Shown here one piece after another: positions 1-7,324 of a stretch of 17,859 bases of DNA; within the stretch, counting starts at the first letter, position 1, and every line of letters starts with the position of its first letter. The translations under genes were made by a program, and so were the position numbers. The notes beneath the pieces were generated by a model. It was given only the letters and a program-made list of their open reading frames with translations, searched no databases and was not told where the DNA came from. Source of the DNA: Methanobacteriota archaeon (GTDB lineage Archaea > Thermoplasmatota > Poseidoniia > Poseidoniales > Poseidoniaceae); the NCBI GenBank assembly GCA_002728035.1, contig PBUZ01000012.1:1-17859 (forward strand), in the 5' to 3' direction.

Positions 1-114
1 TTGACCTTGGCCTTGACCTTGGCCTTGACCTTGGCCTTGACCTTGGCCTTGACCTTGGCCTTGACCTTGGCCCTGACCTTGGCCCTGACCTTGGCCCTGA
101 CCTTCACCTTGACC
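1..114. repeat. Tandem 12-bp (6-bp sub-unit) repeat encoding (Gly-Gln)n
   Basis: There are eight exact or near-exact copies of TTGACCTTGGCC (third-position variant CTGACC), followed by three 6-bp half units. Read on the minus strand, the codons alternate GGT/GGC and CAA/CAG, giving Gly-Gln. Copies nearest the window edge are identical and those nearest the unique part of the gene vary, as expected of an array growing by slippage or unequal exchange. It continues outside the window. Confidence 0.95.
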
Positions 115-618
115 GCCGGCATCGGATTCGCCACCGCCTTCGGTGCCGCCGTTACCCGAGCCTGCTCCAGACTCCTGGAAGTCTGGATCGTAAGCATCAG
201 GAATTCCGTCACCGTCGGAGTCAGAGAATTCACCGTCGTTTGGGTCGTTGGGGAACTGGTCGGTTGCATCGGACTTGCCGTCACCGTCAGTGTCGGAGTT
301 GTTCGGGTTGGTACCCTTTGCATACTCTTGGGAGTTGGTCAAGCCATCTCCGTCAGGGTCTGCATTTCCGTCACCGCCATTGGTGGGGTTCAAGCCGTTG
401 GCAACCTCCCATCCGTCAGGGAGACCGTCACCATCGCTGTCTGCATTGTTCATGTTGGTGCCTTGAGATTGTTCCTCTGCGTTGGTCAAACCATCGCCGT
501 CCCAGTCGGCGCCGCCGTCTGAGGGATCGAGGGGGTCGGAACCATCGCCCGAGGCTGCCGAAACAGCGGAAAGGGCGAGGAACAAAGCCAATAGCACGCT
601 CATCATTTTCGTTTTCAT
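1..618 (-). CDS. Secreted Ca-binding thrombospondin type 3 repeat protein with Gly-Gln tail (3' end outside window)
   Basis: The start is ATG at 618, with GGAAGTG seven bases upstream as ribosome binding site. The first ~22 residues form a signal peptide (MKTKMMSVLLALFLALSAVS). Five Asp-rich calcium loops of the DxDGDGxxD type follow (DWDGDGLTNAEE, DSDGDGLPDGWE, DPDGDGLTNSQE, DTDGDGKSDATD, DSDGDGIPDAYD), as in bacterial and archaeal TSP type 3 repeats. A Gly/Glu/Ser linker leads into an almost pure (Gly-Gln)n tract that continues past the left edge. At least 206 residues are visible and no stop is seen. The protein is probably exported and Ca-stabilised, as a surface or adhesion protein. The C-terminus is unseen, so whether it carries an anchor is unknown. 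Frame and domain calls are secure; the role is inference. Confidence 0.85.
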   Translation of the reverse strand, partial: MKTKMMSVLLALFLALSAVSAASGDGSDPLDPSDGGADWDGDGLTNAEEQSQGTNMNNADSDGDGLPDGWEVANGLNPTNGGDGNADPDGDGLTNSQEYAKGTNPNNSDTDGDGKSDATDQFPNDPNDGEFSDSDGDGIPDAYDPDFQESGAGSGNGGTEGGGESDAGGQGEGQGQGQGQGQGQGQGQGQGQGQGQGQGQGQGQGQ

Positions 619-656
619 GTTTTTTCACTTCCTATTTTTTTGGGTTGTTTTTACAC

Positions 657-675
657 AGAGAACCCGCTGTTCTCT
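657..675. repeat. Inverted repeat, copy 1 of a duplicated intergenic hairpin
   Basis: AGAGAAC and GTTCTCT form a perfect 7-bp stem around a 5-base loop (CCGCT). It begins a ~45-bp stretch (657-701) that is about three-quarters identical by eye to 891-936. No T-run follows on either strand, so it is not an obvious intrinsic terminator. Confidence 0.6.
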
Positions 676-762
676 CTTTCCGTCAACGAGGCCCACCTGA
701 TGGGGCTCGACGTACGGGATCGATGCAACGCTTCGCGAATGGATGTGTTGTGTTCCAAGCGG

Positions 763-841
763 CATACAAGGAGTCGGGGCTGGTAGCCTACGCGAGACGA
801 CAAGGACAAAACGCTGTCCTGCTCTCCATATTCCTTGTATG
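763..841. other. Candidate structured RNA element in the 619-975 intergenic region
   Basis: A perfect 10-bp inverted repeat (CATACAAGGA at 763-772, TCCTTGTATG at 832-841) encloses two further stems. One is GTCG/CGAC (773-776 with 798-801), containing GGCT/AGCC (778-781 with 785-788). The other is AGGACA/TGTCCT (803-808 with 815-820). Together these draw a closed three-way junction. The rest of 619-975 holds two short hairpins and no convincing gene; short reading frames there lack coding character. Both flanking genes are on the minus strand, so the element could be a leader of the 1-618 gene, a trailer of the 976-1794 gene or a separate small RNA. The fold was drawn by eye and no family is recognised. 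Confidence 0.35.
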
Positions 842-890
842 ATTGCTTGTTCAAATCCTCCGTTTGCATCGTTTTTCACGGGTCGTTCAT

Positions 891-909
891 AGGGAACCCA
901 GTGTTCCCT
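891..909. repeat. Inverted repeat, copy 2 of a duplicated intergenic hairpin
   Basis: AGGGAAC and GTTCCCT form a perfect 7-bp stem around CCAGT. Compared with copy 1, one base pair of the stem is changed on both arms (A-T to G-C), so pairing is kept. The similarity continues to the right through 936. Confidence 0.6.
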
Positions 910-975
910 CTGCCATCCACAAAGGCCTCACCCTATATGAAGACCGCGACGATTTGCCCAAATGGCCATCCGTGA

Positions 976-1794
976 CTACCTTACGAAAGCAACCGCTGCT
1001 GAAGCCGGTAACAAGACGGCGGCTTCGTGGTTGAGAACGTACCTTGCGATCACGTCGGCGAGGTATTCGTCAGCGAAAGCGTGAATGCGTTCGGTGCCGT
1101 GGCCAGCCGCTGGAGCAAACAACGTGATGCCGTGGGGGTTGGCAAGGCGGGTGAGTGCGATTTTCGCTGCTCGAACCGCATTGGAGCCACGTGTGCTACC
1201 GGGTGCAAGCCCCATGCCGAGATGGTGAACGAGTTTTCCTTGACGTACGCCGTATCCTCCTTCTGATGCAAGCATGCCCAAAATAATGAATTGGTCACGT
1301 CGAGAGGCATCCCATCGATGTGGGTCGCCATAGAACCGCTCTTGAAGGGACACAAGTAAATCATGATAGTTTTGATCGAGTGACTCCGGTTCAAGCGGTG
1401 GCACTTCAGGGAGCTTGTCAAAGGTCTCTTCGACGGGAAGAATATCATTGAACGGCGTCCATTGATAGTCGGCGATCAACCAATTGTTGAATTTCTTTGA
1501 AAGAAGCGGGTCGGCCCCCCTCCAGGACCAAATGCTGCGTTGGAGCATTTCTGGGGCAATGGAATCGAACACTTCGGGAGCTTCCTCCGAAAGCGTGCGA
1601 AATGCTTCGAGTAATTTTTCAAAATAAAGATCTCTTTCTCTATCGGATTTCGAAGCGTATTTTTTTGCCGTGTAATAATCAAAATTCTTCTCGGACTTTC
1701 GCGAACGTCTCTCAGAACGAGAGTCTTTCATGTTCGTATCTTTGTCGGAACTTGTTCTTTTTAGTTTGCTGTTAATGTGTTGTCCTGATTTCAT
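976..1794 (-). CDS. Hypothetical protein with charged N-terminus, possible DNA-binding C-terminal half
   Basis: This is a 272-residue protein I do not recognise. ATG at 1794 has GAGG about eight bases upstream. Residues 1-50 are rich in Lys, Arg, Ser and Asp (SERRSRKSEK) and are probably disordered; residues 50-110 look helical with a Trp-rich stretch (SIWSWRGADP). The segment from about 165 to 245 reads as several helices ending in a hydrophobic pair and could be a winged-helix-like fold (GVRQGKLVHHLGMG, then NAVRAAKIALTRLA), but no diagnostic motif is present. The 5' third of the gene is visibly richer in A/T than the 3' part and than neighbouring genes. TATA-like stretches lie at 1836-1843 and 1907-1918 (minus strand). 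The function is unknown. Confidence 0.75.
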   Translation of the reverse strand: MKSGQHINSKLKRTSSDKDTNMKDSRSERRSRKSEKNFDYYTAKKYASKSDRERDLYFEKLLEAFRTLSEEAPEVFDSIAPEMLQRSIWSWRGADPLLSKKFNNWLIADYQWTPFNDILPVEETFDKLPEVPPLEPESLDQNYHDLLVSLQERFYGDPHRWDASRRDQFIILGMLASEGGYGVRQGKLVHHLGMGLAPGSTRGSNAVRAAKIALTRLANPHGITLFAPAAGHGTERIHAFADEYLADVIARYVLNHEAAVLLPASAAVAFVR

Positions 1795-1928
1795 CTTTGT
1801 TCCCTCTTTTCAGGGGTCAAATCCATCGTTTTGTGCCATAAGTTGTCTCTTTTTTTCCAAAAAATGGGCGTTCGTTGAACCTGCCAGTGTCTATATCCAC
1901 TAAGTGAGCATACATATACTCTTCATGT

Positions 1929-2444
1929 TCAAAATGTCTTCATCATTGAGCGATGGGGGCCAATGTTGGTGATGGCATACGGCTCATCGATCAGTACCCA
2001 TCCTTGTGATCGATAGAATCCTATGGCATGCTCTCTGGCTTGTAAAAACCCCGTTTTTGCACCGTATTGCGTCACCATGCCCTCTTCCAGGGCGCTGAGA
2101 ACTTGCCCAGCAAGCCCCTTTCTTCGATGCTCTTCAACCGTCCCCATTTGACGAATTTGAAACGCAGGACGTTGCACTTCAGCTCTCGCAAGTGGGCCGA
2201 ACGGGGGGATGGCGGCAGCACCTGGTCCTTTGTGGTCAACGCCAGAACCGTCGGAATCGATGGGGAGAACATGGGCCCTTCCCACCGCTGCAACGGCATT
2301 GTCGACCTCAAACCATGCATGAAGTGCGTCATCATCGTCTGAAAGGCGCTCACTGCCATGCGGCATGCCGAGAGGTTGGCGTAAAACGGCATAGCGTGTT
2401 GCAAAGTACGCCTCTGAAGGCATGCCGTGGAGAACATGAAGCAT
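1929..2444 (-). CDS. GNAT-family N-acetyltransferase
   Basis: This 171-residue protein would transfer an acetyl group from acetyl-CoA to an amine; the substrate is unknown. The N-terminal RYAVLRQPLGMPHGSE is the stretch typical of the YjcF/YitI-like GNAT group. Motif A is at about 100-120 (QMGTVEEHRRKGLAGQVLSA), with the pyrophosphate-binding R-R-K-G-x-A-G loop, and motif B follows (AREHAIGFYRSQGW). The length fits a single GNAT domain. The start at 2444 is supported by AGGAGGGG seven to eight bases upstream. That site overlaps the TAG stop of the preceding membrane-protein gene (13-base gap), so the two are probably co-transcribed. Confidence 0.9.
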   Translation of the reverse strand: MLHVLHGMPSEAYFATRYAVLRQPLGMPHGSERLSDDDDALHAWFEVDNAVAAVGRAHVLPIDSDGSGVDHKGPGAAAIPPFGPLARAEVQRPAFQIRQMGTVEEHRRKGLAGQVLSALEEGMVTQYGAKTGFLQAREHAIGFYRSQGWVLIDEPYAITNIGPHRSMMKTF

Positions 2445-2457
2445 CGTTCATCCCCTC

Positions 2458-3468
2458 CTAGAATCCGAACATCAGAAGCAGAAGAACAAACAAAAGTGGC
2501 AACATAATGAACGACATTGGAATTGAACAGAGCAACCCGATGCCGAGCGCTTTGTTGCCCCTCACAAAGGCGGCGATGGTGCCGATGATGAACGCCACTG
2601 GGCCTCCACAGAAAACAATGGACTCAAAGAGGTCTCCTCCTGCGTACTGTTCATCCCACCACGCATTGCTGGCCTCTTCATCGTAATAGTTGATCTCAAC
2701 TTCATAGCTTGAAGGGGAGTGACGTTCATTGATCTTGAACCAAACCGTTTGATTGTTTTCCGTGTATTCGCCGATGACCTCTTCGGTGCTTTCACCGTCA
2801 GTGTCGCCGGAGATTTCGACAACTTTTCCGTTATATTCCCACCACGAATCGTAGGGGTGATAGGAACAATCAACAGCGACCCAAGCCGTGTTGTTGTCGA
2901 CGACCTCGATGTTAAACCACATCGACTCGCCTTGGTTTGGGTCAACGGCTTGCACGTACCAGCCGTTTTCATCAGGCTCCATCGTCACCGCAACGCTTCG
3001 GGAAAAATCGGGAGGTGGTTCTGAAATGGTTTCATTGAGAGCGCCTGCAACGAACACAAAACCAAAGAACAGCACCCAGGGCAAAAAGAGACCGAGGAAA
3101 AATTGGCCCCACCGGAAAGCCGTGTTCGCCATCTCCGCAGGGCTCTGCAGTTGAAACATCCCGTTCATGCTTGACACGTTTCCCGTTAATTGGGGTACGG
3201 ACATTGTTCCTGGCTGCATCGTGGCTGGGCCGCCAAGACTGCCGACTTCTATGGCGATGGGGGTTGGTGCACCAGCCATCGCCGGAATGGATGCGAGGTC
3301 TGGTTTTTCCCCAGCTCCTTCAACCGCCTCTGCCGATTTCATCTCGGTTTCAGGTGCCGTTTGGGTGGACGGTTGGCCTTCGCCCTGCTCGGCGAGGTCG
3401 GCTTCGGTGATGGCAAAAAAGGGGCGTGATTCGCTACCCTCTTCGGACCCGTCCGCTTCTTCGGCCAT
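2458..3468 (-). CDS. Hypothetical three-helix membrane protein with disordered N-terminus and Trp-rich outer domain
   Basis: This 336-residue protein has no recognised family. Residues 1-120 are acidic, then Pro/Ala/Met-rich and probably disordered. A first membrane helix is at about 123-142 (FFLGLFLPWVLFFGFVFVAG). A ~140-residue soluble domain with Trp pairs (DSWWEYNG, NAWWDEQY) and many Asp/Glu follows, then two helices at about 283-301 and 307-335. The soluble domain is predicted to lie outside the membrane. I prefer ATG 3468 over an ATG at 3492: a TTTAAA box sits 27 bases before 3468, matching leaderless promoters elsewhere here, and AGGTGA also precedes it. It is probably the first gene of a two-gene operon with the acetyltransferase. 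Confidence 0.8.
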   Translation of the reverse strand: MAEEADGSEEGSESRPFFAITEADLAEQGEGQPSTQTAPETEMKSAEAVEGAGEKPDLASIPAMAGAPTPIAIEVGSLGGPATMQPGTMSVPQLTGNVSSMNGMFQLQSPAEMANTAFRWGQFFLGLFLPWVLFFGFVFVAGALNETISEPPPDFSRSVAVTMEPDENGWYVQAVDPNQGESMWFNIEVVDNNTAWVAVDCSYHPYDSWWEYNGKVVEISGDTDGESTEEVIGEYTENNQTVWFKINERHSPSSYEVEINYYDEEASNAWWDEQYAGGDLFESIVFCGGPVAFIIGTIAAFVRGNKALGIGLLCSIPMSFIMLPLLFVLLLLMFGF

Positions 3469-3491
3469 GCATTCACCTCTGGATGTGTTCA

Positions 3492-3497
3492 TTTAAA
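3492..3497 (-). promoter_or_regulatory. TATA-like box for the membrane-protein gene starting at 3468
   Basis: TTTAAA, in the minus-strand context TTGTTTAAAT, is centred about 27 bases before ATG 3468. That is the spacing expected between an archaeal TATA box and a transcript starting at the initiation codon. Confidence 0.5.
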
Positions 3498-3535
3498 CAA
3501 ATCTCCATGACCGGCCGCACCGAGATGAAGGCGCG

Positions 3536-3543
3536 TTGAAATA
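3536..3543 (+). promoter_or_regulatory. TATA-like box for tRNA-Cys
   Basis: TTGAAATA is centred about 29 bases before the tRNA 5' end. The same string (TTTGAAATAGG) occurs at the equivalent place before the Lrp-family gene at 14752. Confidence 0.5.
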
Positions 3544-3568
3544 GGAAAGGCCGCTGGGCGTGAATACC

Positions 3569-3642
3569 GCACGGATGTCAGAGTGGCTATGAGCGGGACT
3601 GCAGATCCTGAGACCGGAGTTCGAATCTCCGTCCGTGCTCCA
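3569..3642 (+). tRNA. tRNA-Cys (anticodon GCA), CCA encoded
   Basis: The 7-bp acceptor stem is perfect (GCACGGA with TCCGTGC), followed by discriminator T and an encoded CCA at 3640-3642. The anticodon arm is CGGGA-CTGCAGA-TCCTG (one G-U pair), with GCA at 3601-3603. The T arm is CGGAG-TTCGAAT-CTCCG. The D arm is short (TCA/TGA) with the GG pair. No intron is present. It decodes UGC and UGU codons. Confidence 0.95.
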
Positions 3643-3724
3643 AAACAATTCATCATTTGAAAAAATCATACGAGGCTTGAAAGCCAAATTGCGTCAGCAA
3701 GCCATGAATCTCGGAGAGATGTAC

Positions 3725-4861
3725 ATGCCTGAAATCAATCCCGTCCTCAGTCAAGTCGGCAAGGGATTCGCTGCATTTCTCGCACCGCCTGGGCCCGAAG
3801 TTGTCCGCTTCACGGTGGGCCAACCTGATTTCGATACACCCCAATTGGTCGTGGATGAGGCAAAGGCAGCATTGGACCGAGGAGAAACGGCCTACACTCG
3901 ACCGCAAGGCTCGGAGGTCTTGTGCAAGGCCGTCAAAGACCACTTGATGCAATTTGAAATCGACGTGTTGGCGAACGATGTCGTGGTAACGCCGGGCTGC
4001 AAACAGGCGCTTTTCTACAGCATGATGGCGGTTCTTGCGCCGGGTGATGAGGTGCTTTTGCTCTCGCCTGCTTGGCCATCCTACGACGGTATGGTGAGGC
4101 TCACGGGGGCATTACCGGTTCATGTACCGGTGCTTCGGGAGAATTACCACCCCGACTTCGACGAACTCGAAAGGCATGTGACGGCGAAGACGAAAGCCAT
4201 CATCCTCAACTCCCCCAACAACCCGACAGGGGCCGTTTACACCCGAGAAGAAACGCAACGGCTCGTCGAGTTTGCTGTGGACCACGACCTTTGGATCCTT
4301 GACGACATGATTTATTCCACACTGGTATGGACCGATGTTGGCTACACGTCGCCTTGTGCGTTTGAAGGTGGGCGTGAACGTACCATCACCATCGGCGGCT
4401 GGTCCAAAGGCTGGGCCATGACGGGATGGCGCCTTGGGTGGGTGACAGGTCCAACCAACGTGATGGACGGCGTGAAGACCATCAACGTCAGTGCTGCTAC
4501 GCACGTCCCCACATTCTTGATGCCCGCTGCTGCCAAAGCGCTCTCACTGGATGATGAGGTGCAGGTGATGAAGGACGCCTTTGCTGAACGGCGAGTTCTC
4601 ATGCATCAAGGCCTCTCCACACTTCCTGGCTTCATTGTGCCAGAGCCTGAAGGGGCCTTTTACATCCTCTGTGACATCACCGGAACGGGATTGAACGATA
4701 TCGAATTCGCTCAGCAGGCACTGGAGCACGCCAAGGTTCAGGTGATTCCAGGGTCGTTGATGCAGGGCGGCGAGGGGCTGATTCGTATCAGCTACGCGAC
4801 CTCTGTTGACAACATCCACGAAGGGATTCGTCGCCTGCGCGAATGGCTTGAATCACGTTGA
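3725..4861 (+). CDS. Class I/II PLP-dependent aminotransferase (aspartate aminotransferase-like)
   Basis: This 378-residue enzyme would move an amino group between an amino acid and a 2-oxo acid using PLP. Visible features are the N-terminal VRFTVGQPDFDTP, the PLP-binding NSPNNPTG (Asn166), LDDMIYSTL with Asp194 and Tyr197, the Schiff-base lysine Lys228 in GGWSKGWAMTGWRLGW, and the carboxylate-binding Arg in LIRISYAT near the C-terminus. The open frame extends back to 3635 but that would overlap the tRNA. ATG 3725 has GGAGAG six bases upstream; ATG 3704 and 3719 are weaker choices. The family is certain. Substrate (aspartate, aromatic or other) cannot be read from sequence. Its stop overlaps the convergent TauE-like gene by 9 bases. 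Confidence 0.93.
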   Translation: MPEINPVLSQVGKGFAAFLAPPGPEVVRFTVGQPDFDTPQLVVDEAKAALDRGETAYTRPQGSEVLCKAVKDHLMQFEIDVLANDVVVTPGCKQALFYSMMAVLAPGDEVLLLSPAWPSYDGMVRLTGALPVHVPVLRENYHPDFDELERHVTAKTKAIILNSPNNPTGAVYTREETQRLVEFAVDHDLWILDDMIYSTLVWTDVGYTSPCAFEGGRERTITIGGWSKGWAMTGWRLGWVTGPTNVMDGVKTINVSAATHVPTFLMPAAAKALSLDDEVQVMKDAFAERRVLMHQGLSTLPGFIVPEPEGAFYILCDITGTGLNDIEFAQQALEHAKVQVIPGSLMQGGEGLIRISYATSVDNIHEGIRRLREWLESR

Positions 4862-5623
4862 TGAAAGCGCTTGAAGTGCCTCACGGACATAGAGCGCGCC
4901 CGAGATGACCAAGCCGATCATGATGCCTTTCTGTATGTCGTCGCTTTTCCATTTCTCCAACCACACTCGCCCAAGTTGCGCGCCGACGAGCGCAGAAAAT
5001 ACAAACCCCGCTAGCAACCAAGTTTGCGTGGTGAGCACGCTGGTATCGTGCCACAAATAGATCGGGATTCGGGTTGCATCAACGACCAATGCGAGAACAG
5101 CAGCAGTCGCGGCATATTCGGATTTGTCGGGTAAACGCTGCTTCAGAAACATCGCCCGCAACGCCCCTTGATGTCCTGTCAGCCCACCAAGAAAGCCAGA
5201 GCCGAATCCTCCTATTCGATCCTCAGCCTCTGGAAGACGGATGGCCGTCCACGATTCGCTCACTTTCAAGATGGGCAACACGATCAACGCTACACCCACC
5301 AACAACAGAAGGGGCTCGGCTGGAATCACTGATTGCAACAAGGCGCCGATCAAGGCCCCCAGCAACAACGCCCATCCAAAACGACGTAATGCGTCTCGAT
5401 CGATGTGCGTCCGAAGCATGCGTGATTTCATAGCGTTGTGTGCTCCATGAACAACAGCAACGCCTGCAATCGCCTGATGCGGTTCGAACCAGAGAAGAAA
5501 CAACGGAGTGGTCATCGTCGCCAAACCAAAGCCTGCAGGTACGGTGAGTGCTGCGGCAACGAGGCAGGCGAACAATCCGAGAAGAACGAACGGATCGATG
5601 TCATCGCCCCCTTTATGCTCCAA
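4853..5623 (-). CDS. TauE/SafE (DUF81) family membrane permease
   Basis: This 256-residue integral membrane protein has about seven to eight hydrophobic segments. The family is linked to export or uptake of sulfite, sulfoacetate and other small anions. The two signature glycine-rich segments are present: AALTVPAGFGLATMTTP near the N-terminus and GGFGSGFLGGLTGHQGALRA at about 140-160, the start of the second half-repeat. The first in-frame start is TTG at 5623 with only a weak ribosome site, and no in-frame ATG precedes the first helix, so the exact start is uncertain. It lies 55 bases downstream of the Rieske gene and may be the last gene of that cluster. Substrate unknown. Confidence 0.85.
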   Translation of the reverse strand: MEHKGGDDIDPFVLLGLFACLVAAALTVPAGFGLATMTTPLFLLWFEPHQAIAGVAVVHGAHNAMKSRMLRTHIDRDALRRFGWALLLGALIGALLQSVIPAEPLLLLVGVALIVLPILKVSESWTAIRLPEAEDRIGGFGSGFLGGLTGHQGALRAMFLKQRLPDKSEYAATAAVLALVVDATRIPIYLWHDTSVLTTQTWLLAGFVFSALVGAQLGRVWLEKWKSDDIQKGIMIGLVISGALYVREALQALSST

Positions 5624-5678
5624 ATCGCAACCACGAGGTCTATCAACAAAACTCCAGCGAGGGGCGTTGTGGATGTGT

Positions 5679-6074
5679 TCACTCGTTCAAGACACCAACC
5701 TCAACGGGAGTTGGTGGATTGAACTGAATTTGGATGTAGCCATCTTGCTCACGCACACCATAGATTCGCAAATCCTTCTTCTTTGACATAGCCCCCACCA
5801 ACTTACCGTATGGAGGAAACAGGGGGAAAGGAGCCCATTCCACCATGGAGCCATCGTCCAAGCGGTGCGTCGTTTGGTGCAATGGGCAACGCACGCAATC
5901 GTTCTCGATCTTGGCGCCCCATGCCAGCGGCCAACGCATGTGGCGACACAGTGCTTCGGTTGCGAACAATGCCCCATCTTGACGAGCGATCATCACCATC
6001 TTGCCCTTGACCGTCACCATCTTCTTTTTGCCTTCTTTCAATTTGTTGATTTTTATTGCGTTGTGCCATACCAT
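5679..6074 (-). CDS. Stand-alone Rieske [2Fe-2S] protein
   Basis: This 131-residue single-domain protein has no signal peptide and is presumably cytoplasmic. The cluster ligands are Cys43/His45 (CRHMRWPL) and Cys63/His66 (CPLHQTTHRLDDG), with spacing normal for Rieske proteins. Box 1 has Met-Arg-Trp where the common motif has x-G-x, and an extra Cys60 precedes box 2. Small soluble Rieske proteins act as ferredoxins for oxygenases or other redox enzymes. GGAGG precedes ATG 6074, and the stop of the upstream FAD enzyme lies one base away, so the two are translationally coupled. This placement suggests it passes electrons to or from the FAD enzyme. Confidence 0.9.
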   Translation of the reverse strand: MVWHNAIKINKLKEGKKKMVTVKGKMVMIARQDGALFATEALCRHMRWPLAWGAKIENDCVRCPLHQTTHRLDDGSMVEWAPFPLFPPYGKLVGAMSKKKDLRIYGVREQDGYIQIQFNPPTPVEVGVLNE

Positions 6075-6075
6075 A

Positions 6076-7320
6076 TTACGGCCTCCGTGGAAGGGGAATG
6101 TTCAGAGCGTTGAGCGCTCGTTCTGCACTGGCCAAGGCACCTTGTACGGAAGGGTGCGTTCGGTGGTCGCCGACGACGAGGATGCCTTCAACATCGAGTT
6201 CAGGAAGCATGCGTGCGTGATGATTTGGATCGATGTGAGGTAAAGCATGCCGAACCGTGATGGTGTTGACATGGCCCCAAGCATCGACTTCGGGGCCAAA
6301 CCAAGACCGAAGTTCTCTCAGCACATCCTTCTCGTCGGGTTGCAAGGCAGCTTCACCCACAAGTGTAGCAGCAATCCAATGCAGACCATCCGGATGAGGG
6401 TGAAGGTTGGTGGGAACATGGACGTGAAGAACACGGTGGCCCTCCGTACCCCATTCCTCGTTGAGCAGCAAGCGCGCACGCTTGAACGGTGGTCGAGAAG
6501 CGGCAAACACCACGGTGCTGGTCAAACGTTCAACGGGAGCATGTCCGTCGACCGTTTTTGGCAGGAGTTTTGCGGCAATGTGTTGTGGCACGGCGAGCAC
6601 CACCCGGTCATGGGCGTGGTGTTCTTCACCAATACGAACGCTGGTTGCCGTCACCTCCTCAACCGCCGTGTTCAGCACGGTGGTGGTCGTAGCAAGCCGA
6701 TTGAACAATTGCTTTGGCACCGCTTGAATGCCATGTTTGGGCACCACCATAGCGCCGTGCGACATGGCCCCCCAAGTGAAATCCGCAAAGGCGAATCGCT
6801 CAGAAAGGGAAGGGTCCAGCGTGATTCCTGTAAACAGCGGTTCAAGAACACGTTTGGTCGTGGGTCGGAACCGACGATTGTTCAGTCCCTGGACAATGGT
6901 TGGAGACGGTGTATCCATCGCACGCTCCAAGTCGTTCGAAGAAGTGGCCATTCGCCATTTGAAGAACCGTAATCCGTCTCGTATGCCCACGGATTTGAGC
7001 GTCGGAAGCAGGTAGCGGGGAGAGCGAAGTGCATCGCCGAGCAAGCGGCGGCGTCCAGTGGAAGGGTGGATGGTCACCGTGCAGTTGTCCATGGGCTTGG
7101 ATTGAAGTTCATCGATGTCGATCCACCGCTGGACGGTTGGGTAAGCCGTGTGAAGGACATGAAACCCGGCATCGAGAAGATGATTGTTGCACGATACGGT
7201 CTTCATTCGTCCCCCAATATCCGAAGTGGCTTCGTACAGCGTCACGTCGTGGCCGGCTTGCTCACACCCAAGGGCTACCGCAAGCCCTGCAAGACCTGCC
7301 CCCACAACTGCGATGTTCAT
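6076..7320 (-). CDS. FAD-dependent amine oxidase / phytoene-desaturase-like oxidoreductase
   Basis: This 414-residue protein has an N-terminal Rossmann FAD site, GAGLAG at 7-12 with Glu30 for the ribose, followed by the conserved IGGRMKT. A C-terminal FAD motif is also present (GILVVGDHRTHPSVQGALAS). The length and the two FAD signatures place it in the flavin-containing amine oxidase superfamily, which includes monoamine oxidases, protoporphyrinogen oxidase and carotene desaturases. No motif fixes the substrate. ATG 7320 has GAGG upstream, overlapping the end of the SDR gene (4-base gap). It is co-transcribed with the SDR and Rieske genes. Confidence 0.88.
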   Translation of the reverse strand: MNIAVVGAGLAGLAVALGCEQAGHDVTLYEATSDIGGRMKTVSCNNHLLDAGFHVLHTAYPTVQRWIDIDELQSKPMDNCTVTIHPSTGRRRLLGDALRSPRYLLPTLKSVGIRDGLRFFKWRMATSSNDLERAMDTPSPTIVQGLNNRRFRPTTKRVLEPLFTGITLDPSLSERFAFADFTWGAMSHGAMVVPKHGIQAVPKQLFNRLATTTTVLNTAVEEVTATSVRIGEEHHAHDRVVLAVPQHIAAKLLPKTVDGHAPVERLTSTVVFAASRPPFKRARLLLNEEWGTEGHRVLHVHVPTNLHPHPDGLHWIAATLVGEAALQPDEKDVLRELRSWFGPEVDAWGHVNTITVRHALPHIDPNHHARMLPELDVEGILVVGDHRTHPSVQGALASAERALNALNIPLPRRP

Positions 7321-7324
7321 TCAC

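Noticed and set aside
1..522. Plus-strand frame of repeating Thr-Leu-Ala-Leu
   Set aside because: It is the reverse reading of the Gly-Gln repeat. The minus strand has a signal peptide, five Ca loops, a ribosome site and a clear ATG, so the plus frame is a shadow.
625..879. Minus-strand 84-residue frame in the intergenic region
   Set aside because: It has no recognisable domain and odd composition, overlaps the inverted repeats, and has no good start signal. The second copy of the duplicated element does not preserve the frame.
619..975. SRP RNA or RNase P RNA
   Set aside because: The conserved SRP helix 8 and RNase P core sequences are not seen, and the interval looks short for either.
3569..3642. 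Intron or split form of the tRNA
   Set aside because: All stems pair without an insertion and the anticodon loop is seven bases.
3635..3724. Longer N-terminus for the aminotransferase
   Set aside because: It would begin inside tRNA-Cys. A ribosome site and the usual family N-terminus support 3725.
6247..6972. Plus-strand 241-residue frame
   Set aside because: It lies antisense inside the FAD oxidoreductase, whose motifs are clear, and has no family pattern.
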